NCBI GenBank assembly: GCA_052389435.1
Contig: JBQTIB010000182.1
Coordinates: forward strand, 1-12,351
Source: JBQTKD01 sp052389435
GTDB lineage: Bacteria > Actinomycetota > Actinomycetes > Sporichthyales > Sporichthyaceae
Direction: 5' to 3'
DNA: 12,351 nucleotides
Notes under the pieces: generated by a model
Told to the model about the DNA's origin: nothing
What the model saw: only the letters and a program-made list of their open reading frames with translations
Database searches by the model: none
Part shown: one piece after another, positions 1 through 6,308 of the stretch
Numbering within the stretch: position 1 is the stretch's first letter
How the letters are laid out: every line of letters starts with the position of its first letter
Translations under genes and position numbers: made by a program

Positions 1-1
1 C

Positions 2-154
2 CCGGACCCGGACCCCGATCCGGACGGGGAACCGGACCCGGACCCCGATCCCAATCCGGACCCCGATCCCGACGGCGACCCCGACGACGACCGCGACCGT
101 GACCGTGACCGCGACCGGGACCGCGACCGCGACCGGGACCGCGACCGCGATCGC
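2..154 (+). repeat. Low-complexity hexamer repeats coding for (Asp-Pro)n and (Asp-Arg)n
   Basis: Positions 2 to about 85 repeat CCGGAC/CCCGAT-type hexamers coding for Asp-Pro with a few Gly, Glu and Asn changes. Positions 89-154 are eleven imperfect GACCGN hexamers (the last is GATCGC) coding for Asp-Arg. Third-position variation (CGC, CGT, CGG) shows that the protein repeat is kept while the DNA drifts. Such arrays can change length by slippage. They lie inside the LPXTG gene. Confidence 0.85.
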
Positions 155-304
155 CACCACCACGACCGCGACGACGACGAGGAATCCGTCACGGCGTTGC
201 CGAACACGGGCGCCAGCCCGTGGGTCGCGCTGGCAGCCTTCGGGCTGCTGGGCTCCGGAACCGTGCTCATGCGGTTCACCCGCCGCAGGGGTGCTTCCGA
301 GTAG
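2..304 (+). CDS. C-terminal part of an LPXTG (LPNTG) sortase-anchored surface protein, 5' end outside the window
   Basis: The open frame enters from the left edge and gives 100 residues before TAG at 302-304; no start lies inside the window. Residues 1-29 are an Asp-Pro-rich repeat, residues 30-51 are eleven Asp-Arg dipeptides, followed by His-His-His and an acidic stretch. The end is a textbook cell-wall sorting signal: LPNTG at residues 66-70 (197-211), a hydrophobic segment of about 19 residues, then an Arg-rich tail (RFTRRR) at the terminus. By family knowledge, a sortase cleaves between Thr and Gly and joins the protein to the cell wall; the charged repeats would be a wall-spanning stalk. 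The functional N-terminal domain is not visible, so its role is unknown. A strong hairpin follows 19 bases after the stop, so it is transcribed separately from ftsE. Confidence 0.85.
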   Translation, partial: PDPDPDPDGEPDPDPDPNPDPDPDGDPDDDRDRDRDRDRDRDRDRDRDRDRHHHDRDDDEESVTALPNTGASPWVALAAFGLLGSGTVLMRFTRRRGASE

Positions 305-322
305 ACCCGACAGGCACCACGC

Positions 323-362
323 TTCGGCCGGTCCCGCCGCCCACCCGGCGGGACCGGCCGAA
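323..362 (+). terminator. Terminator of the LPXTG gene
   Basis: Arms at 323-338 (TTCGGCCGGTCCCGCC) and 347-362 form a perfect 16-bp inverted repeat with an 8-base loop, starting 19 bases after the TAG at 302-304. The bases after it (TGTCTGTG) are only moderately T-rich, as is usual in high-GC actinobacteria. It isolates the upstream gene from ftsE. Confidence 0.8.
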
Positions 363-435
363 TGTCTGTGTGGGGGCAACGAGACCGTCCGGGCGACGCA
401 CCCCGGTCTTCGCCCCCGCGACGATCGCGCCCGCC

Positions 436-441
436 TACTAT
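436..441 (+). promoter_or_regulatory. Possible -10 box (TACTAT) for ftsE
   Basis: TACTAT at 436-441 is the only AT-rich hexamer in the 150 bases between the terminator and ftsE. It would place a transcript start near 448, about 65 bases before the ATG. No good -35 hexamer is seen 16-18 bases upstream. A short hairpin with a CTTCG loop (around 455-470) would lie in the leader. Confidence 0.3.
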
Positions 442-513
442 CGAGACCGTCGGGGGGCTTCGCCCCTCGGAAACCCGTTGCGAGTCGCCCCCCGGAGAAG
501 CCGACCCACTTCC

Positions 514-1203
514 ATGATCCGGTTGGACAACGTCACCAAGACGTACCCGAGTCAGGACCGACCCGCCCTGCGCGAGGTCTCTCTCGAGATCGGCAAGGGC
601 GAGTTCGTCTTCCTCGTCGGCGCGTCCGGGTCCGGAAAGTCCACGTTTCTCCGCCTCGTGCTGAAGGAGGAGCGGCCGAGCACGGGTTCGGTGCACGTGC
701 TGGGCAAGGACCTTGCGCGCCTGTCCAACTGGAAAGTCCCGACGATGCGCCGCCAGATCGGCACCGTGTTCCAGGACTTCCGGCTCCTGCCGAACAAGAC
801 CGTCTACGAGAACGTCGCCTTCGCACTCGAGGTGCTGGGCAAGTCCCGCGGGGTGGTCCGCAAGGTCGTGCCCGAGGTGCTCGAATTGGTGGGCCTGGCC
901 GACAAGACCGATCGAATGCCGGACGAACTCTCCGGCGGCGAGCAGCAGCGCGTCGCGATCGCCCGGGCGTTCGTGAACCGCCCGCTGCTCCTGATCGCCG
1001 ACGAGCCGACCGGAAACCTCGACCCGACGACGTCGGTGGGCATCATGAAGCTGCTCGATCGGATCAACCGCACCGGCACCACGGTCGTCATGGCAACGCA
1101 CGACCAGGCGATCGTGGACCAAATGCGCAAGCGCGTCGTCGAGCTCGAACTCGGCCTCGTCGTGCGCGACCAGCACCGCGGCGTGTACGGGTACAGCGCA
1201 TGA
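514..1203 (+). CDS. ftsE: Cell-division ABC transporter ATP-binding protein FtsE
   Basis: The product is 229 residues, the usual FtsE size. It is the cytoplasmic ATPase that binds FtsX and drives conformational change across the membrane to switch on a peptidoglycan hydrolase at the septum. Visible motifs are Walker A GASGSGKS (36-43), the Q-loop Gln87, the ABC signature LSGGEQQRV (139-147), Walker B LLLIADEP (158-165), the D-loop and the switch His196. The chosen ATG at 514 gives MIRLDNVTKTY, the normal N-terminus; GGAGAAG at 494-500 lies 13 bases before it, a rather long spacing. An upstream extension of the frame to 220 exists but reads through the LPXTG terminator and is not credible. FtsX follows 10 bases after the stop, so the two genes are one transcription unit. 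Confidence 0.97.
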   Translation: MIRLDNVTKTYPSQDRPALREVSLEIGKGEFVFLVGASGSGKSTFLRLVLKEERPSTGSVHVLGKDLARLSNWKVPTMRRQIGTVFQDFRLLPNKTVYENVAFALEVLGKSRGVVRKVVPEVLELVGLADKTDRMPDELSGGEQQRVAIARAFVNRPLLLIADEPTGNLDPTTSVGIMKLLDRINRTGTTVVMATHDQAIVDQMRKRVVELELGLVVRDQHRGVYGYSA

Positions 1204-1213
1204 GGTGCGGCGC

Positions 1214-2119
1214 ATGAGGCTGAGCTTTCTGGCCTCCGAGATCCTGACCGGGCTCAAGCGCAATCTGACGATGACCATCGCCGTCGTCATCACCAGCGCG
1301 GTCGCGCTGTCCCTGGTGGGCCTGGCCATGTTGACCGGCAAACAGGTCAACACCATGAAGGACTACTGGTACGACAAGGTCGAGGTCTCGCTCTACCTCT
1401 GTCTGCCGAACTCGGACACCGCGAGCTGCAAGTCCGGAGCGGTCAGCGACGCGCAGCGCGACCAGATCCGCGCCGACCTCGAAAAACTGCCGCAGGTCGC
1501 GGAGATCTACTTCGAGACCCAACTCGAGGCCTACGAGCGGTTCAAGACCGAGTTCGCCGGGGACTCCCTCGCCGAGGTCGCGACTCCGGACCAGCTGCCG
1601 GAGTCCTTCCGCGTGAAGCTGGCCGACCCCACCCAGTTCGAGGTCGTCACCAGCGCCTTCACCGGCCGACCCGGCGTCGCCGAGGTTCAGGACCAGAAGA
1701 AGATCCTCGAGCCGTTCTTCCGGGCCCTGCGAGCGGTCTCGGTCGGGTCGCTGATCCTGGCCGGCGCGATCCTGGCGGCCGCGCTGCTGCTGATCGTCAA
1801 CACGATCCGGATCTCGGCGTTCAGCCGCCGCCGCGAAACCAGCATCAAGCGTCTGGTGGGCGCGTCGAACCTCGCCATCCGGCTGCCGTTCATCATGGAG
1901 GGCGCCGTCACCGGGGCGGTCGGGGCGACGCTTGCCACCGGCCTGGTCTGCGCGGCCCAGTGGGGCGGCGTCGAGCACTACCTCGAGCCGAACTACCGGT
2001 TCACCGAGTTCATCGGCTGGGGCGCGGTCGCCTCCACCGTGCCGTGGCTGTTCGTGTTCGGGATCGGCGTCTCCGGTCTCGTCTCGGCGCTGACGCTGCG
2101 CCGGTACCTCAAAGTCTGA
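1214..2119 (+). CDS. ftsX: Cell-division permease-like protein FtsX
   Basis: The product is 301 residues with classic FtsX topology: cytoplasmic N-terminus, membrane segment 1 (about 20-40), a large extracellular domain (about 42-172) and three membrane segments (about 175-197, 222-245, 270-295). The cytoplasmic loop after segment 2 contains ETSIKRLVGAS, a typical FtsX coupling region. The N-terminal KRNLTMTIAVV and NTMKDYWYDKVEVS stretches are typical of actinobacterial FtsX. Cys63 and Cys72 lie in the extracellular domain and could form a disulfide. It partners FtsE and passes the ATPase cycle to an external hydrolase, probably the next gene. ATG 1214 is preferred because GAGG at 1202-1205, overlapping the ftsE stop, sits 8 bases before it; GTG at 1205 is the alternative start, three codons longer. 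Confidence 0.96.
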   Translation: MRLSFLASEILTGLKRNLTMTIAVVITSAVALSLVGLAMLTGKQVNTMKDYWYDKVEVSLYLCLPNSDTASCKSGAVSDAQRDQIRADLEKLPQVAEIYFETQLEAYERFKTEFAGDSLAEVATPDQLPESFRVKLADPTQFEVVTSAFTGRPGVAEVQDQKKILEPFFRALRAVSVGSLILAGAILAAALLLIVNTIRISAFSRRRETSIKRLVGASNLAIRLPFIMEGAVTGAVGATLATGLVCAAQWGGVEHYLEPNYRFTEFIGWGAVASTVPWLFVFGIGVSGLVSALTLRRYLKV

Positions 2120-2217
2120 TTCGTTGCGCAGGGCCGGCGAGTCGTCGCCCCGCGATCGCTCGAGCCCGCCCTACCGTGGTGCGGAAGTGACTCAAGTGAT
2201 TGATGGGGTAACTCTTC

Positions 2218-3483
2218 GTGTATGGACGACGAGCCGGAGCCACCGCGGTGGTGCTGGCGAGCCTGGTGGCCGTGGGCATCCCGACCGCCGGAGCCGCCGA
2301 CGACCCGCGTGAGCGCAAGCGGACCGTCGACGCGCGGGTGAAGACCCTGGACGCGGAGGTGGATCGCTCCGCCGTGCGCGTCGCCAAGGCCTCGGCGGCG
2401 CTGGAGCGGGCCGCCGCCGAACTGCCCAAGGCCCGGGCGAGTCTGAGCGCGGCCAGGGCCGGCGTGCAGAACGCGCAGGCCGAGGTCGTCGCCGCCGCCG
2501 AGCGGCGGCGACAGACGCGGGACGACCTGCTGCACAACGCCCGCGTGCAGGACGCGGTCGCCTACGACGTGCTGCGCCGCCAGGAGGCGGTGGCCGCGCT
2601 CGCCCGCTCCGCATTCCTCCGCGGCGGAGACTTCGCCGCCCTCGGGGTCCTGATGGGCGCGCGCACGCCCGAGCAGTTGACCTCCTCGATGACCTACCTC
2701 CAGACCGTCCACCGCGCCCAGCGTGCCGCGCTCGACGGACTGGCGAACGCGGAGCGGAACCTGGAGGCGCGCCGGGGCGAACTGGCGGACCTGCAACGCC
2801 GGGACGAGACCGAACGCGTGGCAGCCGAAGCGGCCGTCGCGCGGGCCGGCGGGGCGGTCGCTGCCGCGGTCGGGGCGCAGGAGGCCGTCGCCGACCTGGT
2901 CGCCGACCGCACGGACGCCCTGGCGGAGGCGCGCACGCTCAAGGCCACCGTCGAGAAGCAGTTGGCCCAGCAGGAGGCCGAATCCCAGCGGCTCGCCAAG
3001 GTCATCGCCGCCCGAATCGCCGCCGCGAAGCGAGCCGCCGCCCTCGCCGGGAAGAAGGTTCTGCCGGGCAGCCTCGGGGGAGTGCTGTCGCTGCCCGCCG
3101 TCGGTCCCGTCACGTCGCGGTACGGCATGCGGTACCACCCCATCCTGCGCCGGACGAAGTTGCACACCGGCACCGACTTCGGCGTCCCGACGGGCACTGC
3201 AGTGCGGTCGGCGGCGGACGGCGAGGTGCTCCAGGTCCTCTACAACGGCGCCTACGGCCGCCGCGTCGTGGTCGACCACGGCCGGGTCGGCGGGGCGTAC
3301 CTGGTGACCACCTACAACCACATGAGCCGCTTCGCGGTCCGCCCGGGTCAGCGGCTCGCGCGCGGGCAGGTGCTCGGCTACTCGGGTTCGACGGGCTGGT
3401 CCACCGGGCCGCACCTGCACTTCGAGGTGCTCGCCAACGGGCGGTTCGTCGACCCCATGACCATGCTGCGCCCTCGTCGCTAG
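2218..3483 (+). CDS. Secreted coiled-coil M23 (LytM) zinc metallopeptidase, likely FtsEX-linked murein hydrolase
   Basis: The product is 421 residues with a Sec signal peptide (1 to about 26, ending PTAGA). A long Ala/Glu/Arg-rich coiled coil fills about 28-280 and a LytM domain fills about 295-421. The zinc and catalytic residues are complete: His316 and Asp320 in HTGTDFG, and His399-Leu-His401 in GPHLHFEV. It should therefore be an active peptidoglycan endopeptidase, unlike EnvC, whose LytM domain is degenerate. A coiled coil joined to a hydrolase next to ftsEX is the layout of FtsEX-controlled hydrolases or activators (EnvC, PcsB, RipC), so control by FtsX is a reasonable inference. GTG 2218 is the start because an in-frame TAA sits at 2209-2211, and GGGG at 2205-2208 gives a 9-base spacing. 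The 98-base gap after ftsX could hold its own weak promoter (TACCGT near 2172). Confidence 0.9.
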   Translation: MYGRRAGATAVVLASLVAVGIPTAGAADDPRERKRTVDARVKTLDAEVDRSAVRVAKASAALERAAAELPKARASLSAARAGVQNAQAEVVAAAERRRQTRDDLLHNARVQDAVAYDVLRRQEAVAALARSAFLRGGDFAALGVLMGARTPEQLTSSMTYLQTVHRAQRAALDGLANAERNLEARRGELADLQRRDETERVAAEAAVARAGGAVAAAVGAQEAVADLVADRTDALAEARTLKATVEKQLAQQEAESQRLAKVIAARIAAAKRAAALAGKKVLPGSLGGVLSLPAVGPVTSRYGMRYHPILRRTKLHTGTDFGVPTGTAVRSAADGEVLQVLYNGAYGRRVVVDHGRVGGAYLVTTYNHMSRFAVRPGQRLARGQVLGYSGSTGWSTGPHLHFEVLANGRFVDPMTMLRPRR

Positions 3484-3492
3484 GCTCCGCAC

Positions 3493-3972
3493 ATGGCACG
3501 GGAACGCGGACGGAAGGTCATCGCGCAGAACAAGAAGGCGCGTCACGACTTTTTCATCGAGGACACCTACGAGGCCGGGCTCGTCCTGACCGGCACCGAG
3601 GTGAAGTCGCTGCGCGCCGGTCGTGCCTCGTTGGTCGACGGCTTCGCGACCCTGCGCAACGGCGAGATGTACCTCCACGCCGTGCACATCCCCGAGTACA
3701 ACGCGGGCACCTGGACCAACCACGAGCCGCGGCGCATCCGCAAGCTGCTGCTGCACCGGGCCGAGATCGATCGCTGGACGCTCAAGACGCGCGACGACGG
3801 GCTGACGATCGTGCCGCTGTCGCTGTACTTCTCCGACGGCAAGGCCAAGGTCGAACTCGCCCTCGCCCGGGGTAAGAAGCTGCACGACAAGCGCCAGACG
3901 TTGCAGGAGAAGCAGGCGAATCGGGAGATGTCCCGAGAGCTGCAGCGGCGCAACCGCGGCTATCGGGACTGA
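3493..3972 (+). CDS. smpB: SsrA-binding protein SmpB
   Basis: The product is 159 residues, full length for the family. SmpB binds the tRNA-like part of tmRNA and delivers it to stalled ribosomes for trans-translation. Family landmarks are present: KKARHDFFIEDTYEAGLVL with TGTEVKSLR and GRASLVDGF near the N-terminus, the H-V-H-I-PEY segment, and LALARGKKLHDKR with the basic, normally unstructured C-terminal tail. It starts 9 bases after the M23 stop codon, so it is in the same operon. Its ribosome site is weak (AGG at 3482-3484). The tmRNA gene, often near smpB in bacteria, is not visible in this window. A hairpin follows 16 bases after the stop. Confidence 0.97.
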   Translation: MARERGRKVIAQNKKARHDFFIEDTYEAGLVLTGTEVKSLRAGRASLVDGFATLRNGEMYLHAVHIPEYNAGTWTNHEPRRIRKLLLHRAEIDRWTLKTRDDGLTIVPLSLYFSDGKAKVELALARGKKLHDKRQTLQEKQANREMSRELQRRNRGYRD

Positions 3973-3988
3973 GCGCAGGAACAACGGC

Positions 3989-4023
3989 GAACGGCCCGTC
4001 CGAAGAACTCGGACGGGCCGTTC
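3989..4023. terminator. Bidirectional terminator between smpB and the GDPD array
   Basis: Arms 3989-4003 and 4009-4023 form a perfect 15-bp stem with a 5-base loop (AGAAC). It sits between two convergent genes: 16 bases after the smpB stop and 24 bases beyond the GDPD-1 stop on the other strand. It can therefore serve both transcripts. Confidence 0.85.
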
Positions 4024-4047
4024 CGTGTCTAGGGTGCGGGGGCCGGA

Positions 4048-4932
4048 TCAGCCGGCGCCGCCACCACCGCCACCGTTGCCGCCACCGCCGCCGGCGGACG
4101 AGCCGCCGCCGGAGGAACCGCCGGAGGAGGAGCCGCCGCCGTCGTAGTAGCGGCCGGGGATGTCGTCGACGAGGACGCCGGTGACGCCGCGGCTGCGAGC
4201 GGTGCGCTCGGAGTAGGGCTTGTCCTCGACCGTGTAGACCTTCTGGCCACGACGCTCGGCCTTGTTCACCAGGCCCTTGGTCACCGTGACGTTGTACGGG
4301 ATGAGCACCGGGAACCTGCTGTTCCAGCCGCTCGGGTTGCTGAAGACGTAGCCCAGGCGGCCGGCGCCCGCGCGCTTCATGGTGGCGAGGTCGGTCAGCG
4401 AGCTGCCGATCACGGTCGCCCGGCGGCCGAGGTTGTGGGCGCGAAGCTCGGAGACGATCGCCTTGCCCTGGCGCATGCTCGGGCCCTTGACGTGGACGAA
4501 GATCTTCGCCGACCCGGAGCGCTTCTCGATGAAGCTCAGGGCCTGGTGCAGGCTCGGAACACGCTCGCCGCGGAAGGCGTCGTCGAACCAGCTGCCGGCG
4601 TCGCACTGCTGCAGGCGGCTCCAGGTGAAGGTGGAGACGTAGCCCGAGCAGTTCGTGGTCCGGTTGACCCGGCTGTCGTGCATGACGACCGGCATGCCGT
4701 CCCGAGTGAACTGGACGTCGAACTCGATGCCGTCGACCTTCTGCTTCAGCGCCGAGCCGAAGGCGGCCAGCGTGGACTCCGGCGTGTTGTACGTGCCGCC
4801 GCGATGGGCGATGGTCTCGCCGGAGCGACCGGCGCTCGCGTCGGGGACCGCCAGAGCGGTCGCGGAGGCGGCCATCACGGCGGCCGCGATCACGAAGCGC
4901 CTGCGGCGGGTGCCCCACCCATTGAATGCCAT
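4048..4932 (-). CDS. GDPD-1: secreted glycerophosphodiester phosphodiesterase-like protein with Gly/Ser tail
   Basis: The product is 294 residues. The signal peptide (about 1-34) begins with a twin-arginine-like RRRRFVIAA, so Tat export is possible. The TIM-barrel GDPD core shows His43 (AHRGG), the PEST/ENT-like segment, Glu70-x-Asp72, and His85-Asp86 with an NRTT continuation. These are the family's catalytic histidines and two metal ligands. The third metal ligand of canonical GDPDs (Glu of EIK) aligns with His147 (FVHVK). Cys95 and Cys110 form the pair seen in all seven paralogues. This copy alone keeps a canonical-looking C-terminal barrel end, GVLVDDIP (252-259). Residues 265-294 are only Gly, Ser, Ala and Asn, a flexible tail. 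ATG 4932 is chosen over the longer frame because GGTGGGG lies 8 bases upstream (4941-4947) and the signal peptide starts there. Substrate unknown. Confidence 0.88.
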   Translation of the reverse strand: MAFNGWGTRRRRFVIAAAVMAASATALAVPDASAGRSGETIAHRGGTYNTPESTLAAFGSALKQKVDGIEFDVQFTRDGMPVVMHDSRVNRTTNCSGYVSTFTWSRLQQCDAGSWFDDAFRGERVPSLHQALSFIEKRSGSAKIFVHVKGPSMRQGKAIVSELRAHNLGRRATVIGSSLTDLATMKRAGAGRLGYVFSNPSGWNSRFPVLIPYNVTVTKGLVNKAERRGQKVYTVEDKPYSERTARSRGVTGVLVDDIPGRYYDGGGSSSGGSSGGGSSAGGGGGNGGGGGGAG

Positions 4933-5146
4933 GTGTCGTTCCCCACCTGGTTCGGCGGCTGGGTGCCGCTGGTCGAAATCCCCTGCGTCGATATTCGGGC
5001 AGAACCGCACGAATGGAAGCCCGCGGATGCGAAATATGCCCGGCTCTTGGCAACTCCGTGGCAAGGGCCCTTTCGAGCCTGCCCTGCGGCTTGTGCGACC
5101 CATGACCCCACACAGGCGCGCCGGTCCGCAACTCCCGCACGCCCAA

Positions 5147-5181
5147 GGAGCCCGCCGGCGGTCAAACTGCCGGCGGGCTCC
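5147..5181 (-). terminator. Hairpin between GDPD-2 and GDPD-1
   Basis: Arms 5147-5159 (GGAGCCCGCCGGC) and 5169-5181 form a perfect 13-bp GC-rich stem around a 9-base loop, 80 bases past the GDPD-2 stop on the minus strand and before GDPD-1. There is no clear T-run, as is common in actinobacteria. It suggests that GDPD-1 has its own promoter within 4933-5146. Confidence 0.6.
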
Positions 5182-5206
5182 CAGTCGTACCTGGGGGATC
5201 TGCGCT

Positions 5207-5242
5207 CTCCCGTCCCCTACGAGATTCCGAGGGGGGCGGGAG
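5207..5242 (-). terminator. Imperfect hairpin just after GDPD-2
   Basis: Arms 5207-5218 and 5231-5242 pair over about 10 positions with one internal mismatch in the minus-strand RNA, 18 bases past the GDPD-2 stop at 5261-5263. Together with the stronger hairpin at 5147-5181 it gives a two-step termination region. Confidence 0.4.
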
Positions 5243-5260
5243 TTCGGTGGCTGCGGGGGG

Positions 5261-6094
5261 TCAGCTACCGAGCTTTTTGACCTGCGATTCGACGAGTTCC
5301 AGGGCCTTGCCGAGCTCGAGCAGCGCCTTCTGCAGCGCGTTTGCCATGAACCCGTCGAGCCCGAGGTCCAGGACGTCGCCCAGCTTGGTCGGGTGGCTCT
5401 CGACCACCATGACCTTGTGGCCGCCCTTCTGGGCGTCTCGCACCCTGGACCGGGACACCGAGATGTCGTAGGGCAGCAGGATCGAGTAGTTGGCGTCCCA
5501 GCCGGCCGAGCTGCTGAACAGGTAGCCGCGACGGCCCTCGAAGCCGTACTTCTTCACGAGGTTGAGGTAGGACTTGTTGGTCGAGATGACCGTGGCGCGG
5601 CTGCGCTTGTTGAGGTCGTGCTTCTCGAGGGCGCGGACGATCTTGCGGGCCTCGGAGGCGGTGTCCAGCTCGCGCGGGTGCAGGAAAACGTGCTTGTCGT
5701 ACTTGTCGGCGAGGTGCAGAACCTCGTAGATGTTCGGCGCCTGGCTGCCGTCGTTGAGCTCGCAGGACCGGAACTTGCTGTAGCTGATCTGGGTGACGGT
5801 GCCGGAGCAGTTGGTGGTCCGGTTCATCGTCTTGTCGTGCATGATCACCGTGCGGCCGTCCTTGGTCCACTGCACGTCGACCTCGACGGAGTCCGCGCCG
5901 GTCTTGAACGCGTGCTCGATGGCCTTGAGACCGTTCTCGGTGCGGGACGTGTCGTTGCCGCCGCGGTGGGCGATCAGCTCGGGGTCGTCTGCGGCGTGCG
6001 CGGCCGGGCTACCCAGGGCCACGGCGGAGCCGGTGGCCAGCGTGGTCAGCAGAGTGCCGGTGGCGATGCGCCGCGCGGTGTTTCGGATCGTCAT
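5261..6094 (-). CDS. GDPD-2: secreted glycerophosphodiester phosphodiesterase-like protein
   Basis: The product is 277 residues. The signal peptide includes LLTTLATGSAVALGSPAAHA and is almost the same as in GDPD-3 and GDPD-4. Core residues are His43 (HRGG), Glu71-x-Asp73 and His86-Asp87, followed by MNRTTNC. The third metal-ligand position is His139 (FLHPR), and the usual Lys two residues later is Arg141. Cys96 and Cys111 are the conserved pair. Residues YSILLPYD match a motif shared by all copies (GW, then Y/F-P/S-x-L-x-P/A-Y/F). The C-terminus ends with GLDGFMAN, where canonical enzymes have a G-I-I-T-D-like strand, followed by a long helix-like stretch (ALLELGKALELVESQVKKL). ATG 6094 has a strong ribosome site, GGGGAGGG at 6101-6108, 6 bases away. 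A secreted hydrolase of glycerophosphodiesters or a related phospholipid-type substrate is likely. Confidence 0.88.
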   Translation of the reverse strand: MTIRNTARRIATGTLLTTLATGSAVALGSPAAHAADDPELIAHRGGNDTSRTENGLKAIEHAFKTGADSVEVDVQWTKDGRTVIMHDKTMNRTTNCSGTVTQISYSKFRSCELNDGSQAPNIYEVLHLADKYDKHVFLHPRELDTASEARKIVRALEKHDLNKRSRATVISTNKSYLNLVKKYGFEGRRGYLFSSSAGWDANYSILLPYDISVSRSRVRDAQKGGHKVMVVESHPTKLGDVLDLGLDGFMANALQKALLELGKALELVESQVKKLGS

Positions 6095-6098
6095 GCAA

Positions 6099-6125
6099 TT
6101 CCCTCCCCAGGGACGTTGTCAGCGA
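6099..6125 (-). promoter_or_regulatory. Leader and ribosome site of GDPD-2, identical to that of GDPD-4
   Basis: These 27 bases are identical to 8336-8362 in front of GDPD-4. They contain GGGGAGGG, 6 bases from the start codon. The related GDPD-3 leader (about 7156-7179) is a diverged copy. TCCCT and AGGGA within the element can pair around GGGG and would partly hide the ribosome site. Identity of non-coding DNA supports recent duplication or shared control. Confidence 0.75.
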
Positions 6126-6290
6126 GCCAATCGTGCGATGCGGCAATAGGCCGATCGGATGACTTGCCGACTCCTACGAAAGGTTGGTGGCCCGCCTTGG
6201 CGACGATGTCCGCCCACGACCGGACATGTCGGACCGGTCCCGAGGTTCAGTCATGAACTTTCCCGGTCCCAGGTTTGCCAAGCCGCTGGT
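6126..6290 (-). promoter_or_regulatory. Upstream region of GDPD-2 with GACATGTC box
   Basis: This stretch aligns along most of its length with the region upstream of GDPD-3 (about 7180-7330). It contains GACATGTC, a perfect palindrome, at 6223-6230 and a second ATGTC at 6206-6210. The same two elements with the same spacing lie at 7274-7281 and 7257-7261. A separate small inverted repeat, GTTCA-4-TGAAC, is at 6246-6259. A regulator site is plausible but not proved. Confidence 0.45.
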
Positions 6291-6308
6291 CGGGGTACCC
6301 CGGACGGC

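Noticed and set aside
220..513. Upstream extension of ftsE
   Set aside because: It overlaps the LPXTG coding region and its terminator. The family N-terminus MIRLDNVTKTY begins at 514.
1993..3984. Minus-strand open frame of 663 codons under ftsX, the M23 gene and smpB
   Set aside because: The three plus-strand genes are unmistakable families. The antisense product has no recognisable domain.
3973..4047. tmRNA (ssrA) gene next to smpB
   Set aside because: I looked here and in 11722-12351 for the tRNA-like ends and tag frame. Only a terminator hairpin is present here, and no CCA-ending acceptor structure was seen in either place.
6291..6302. Perfect palindrome CGGGGTACCCCG just after GDPD-3
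   Set aside because: It has no loop and no T-run, so it is a poor terminator. It is a single occurrence, with nothing to support an operator role.
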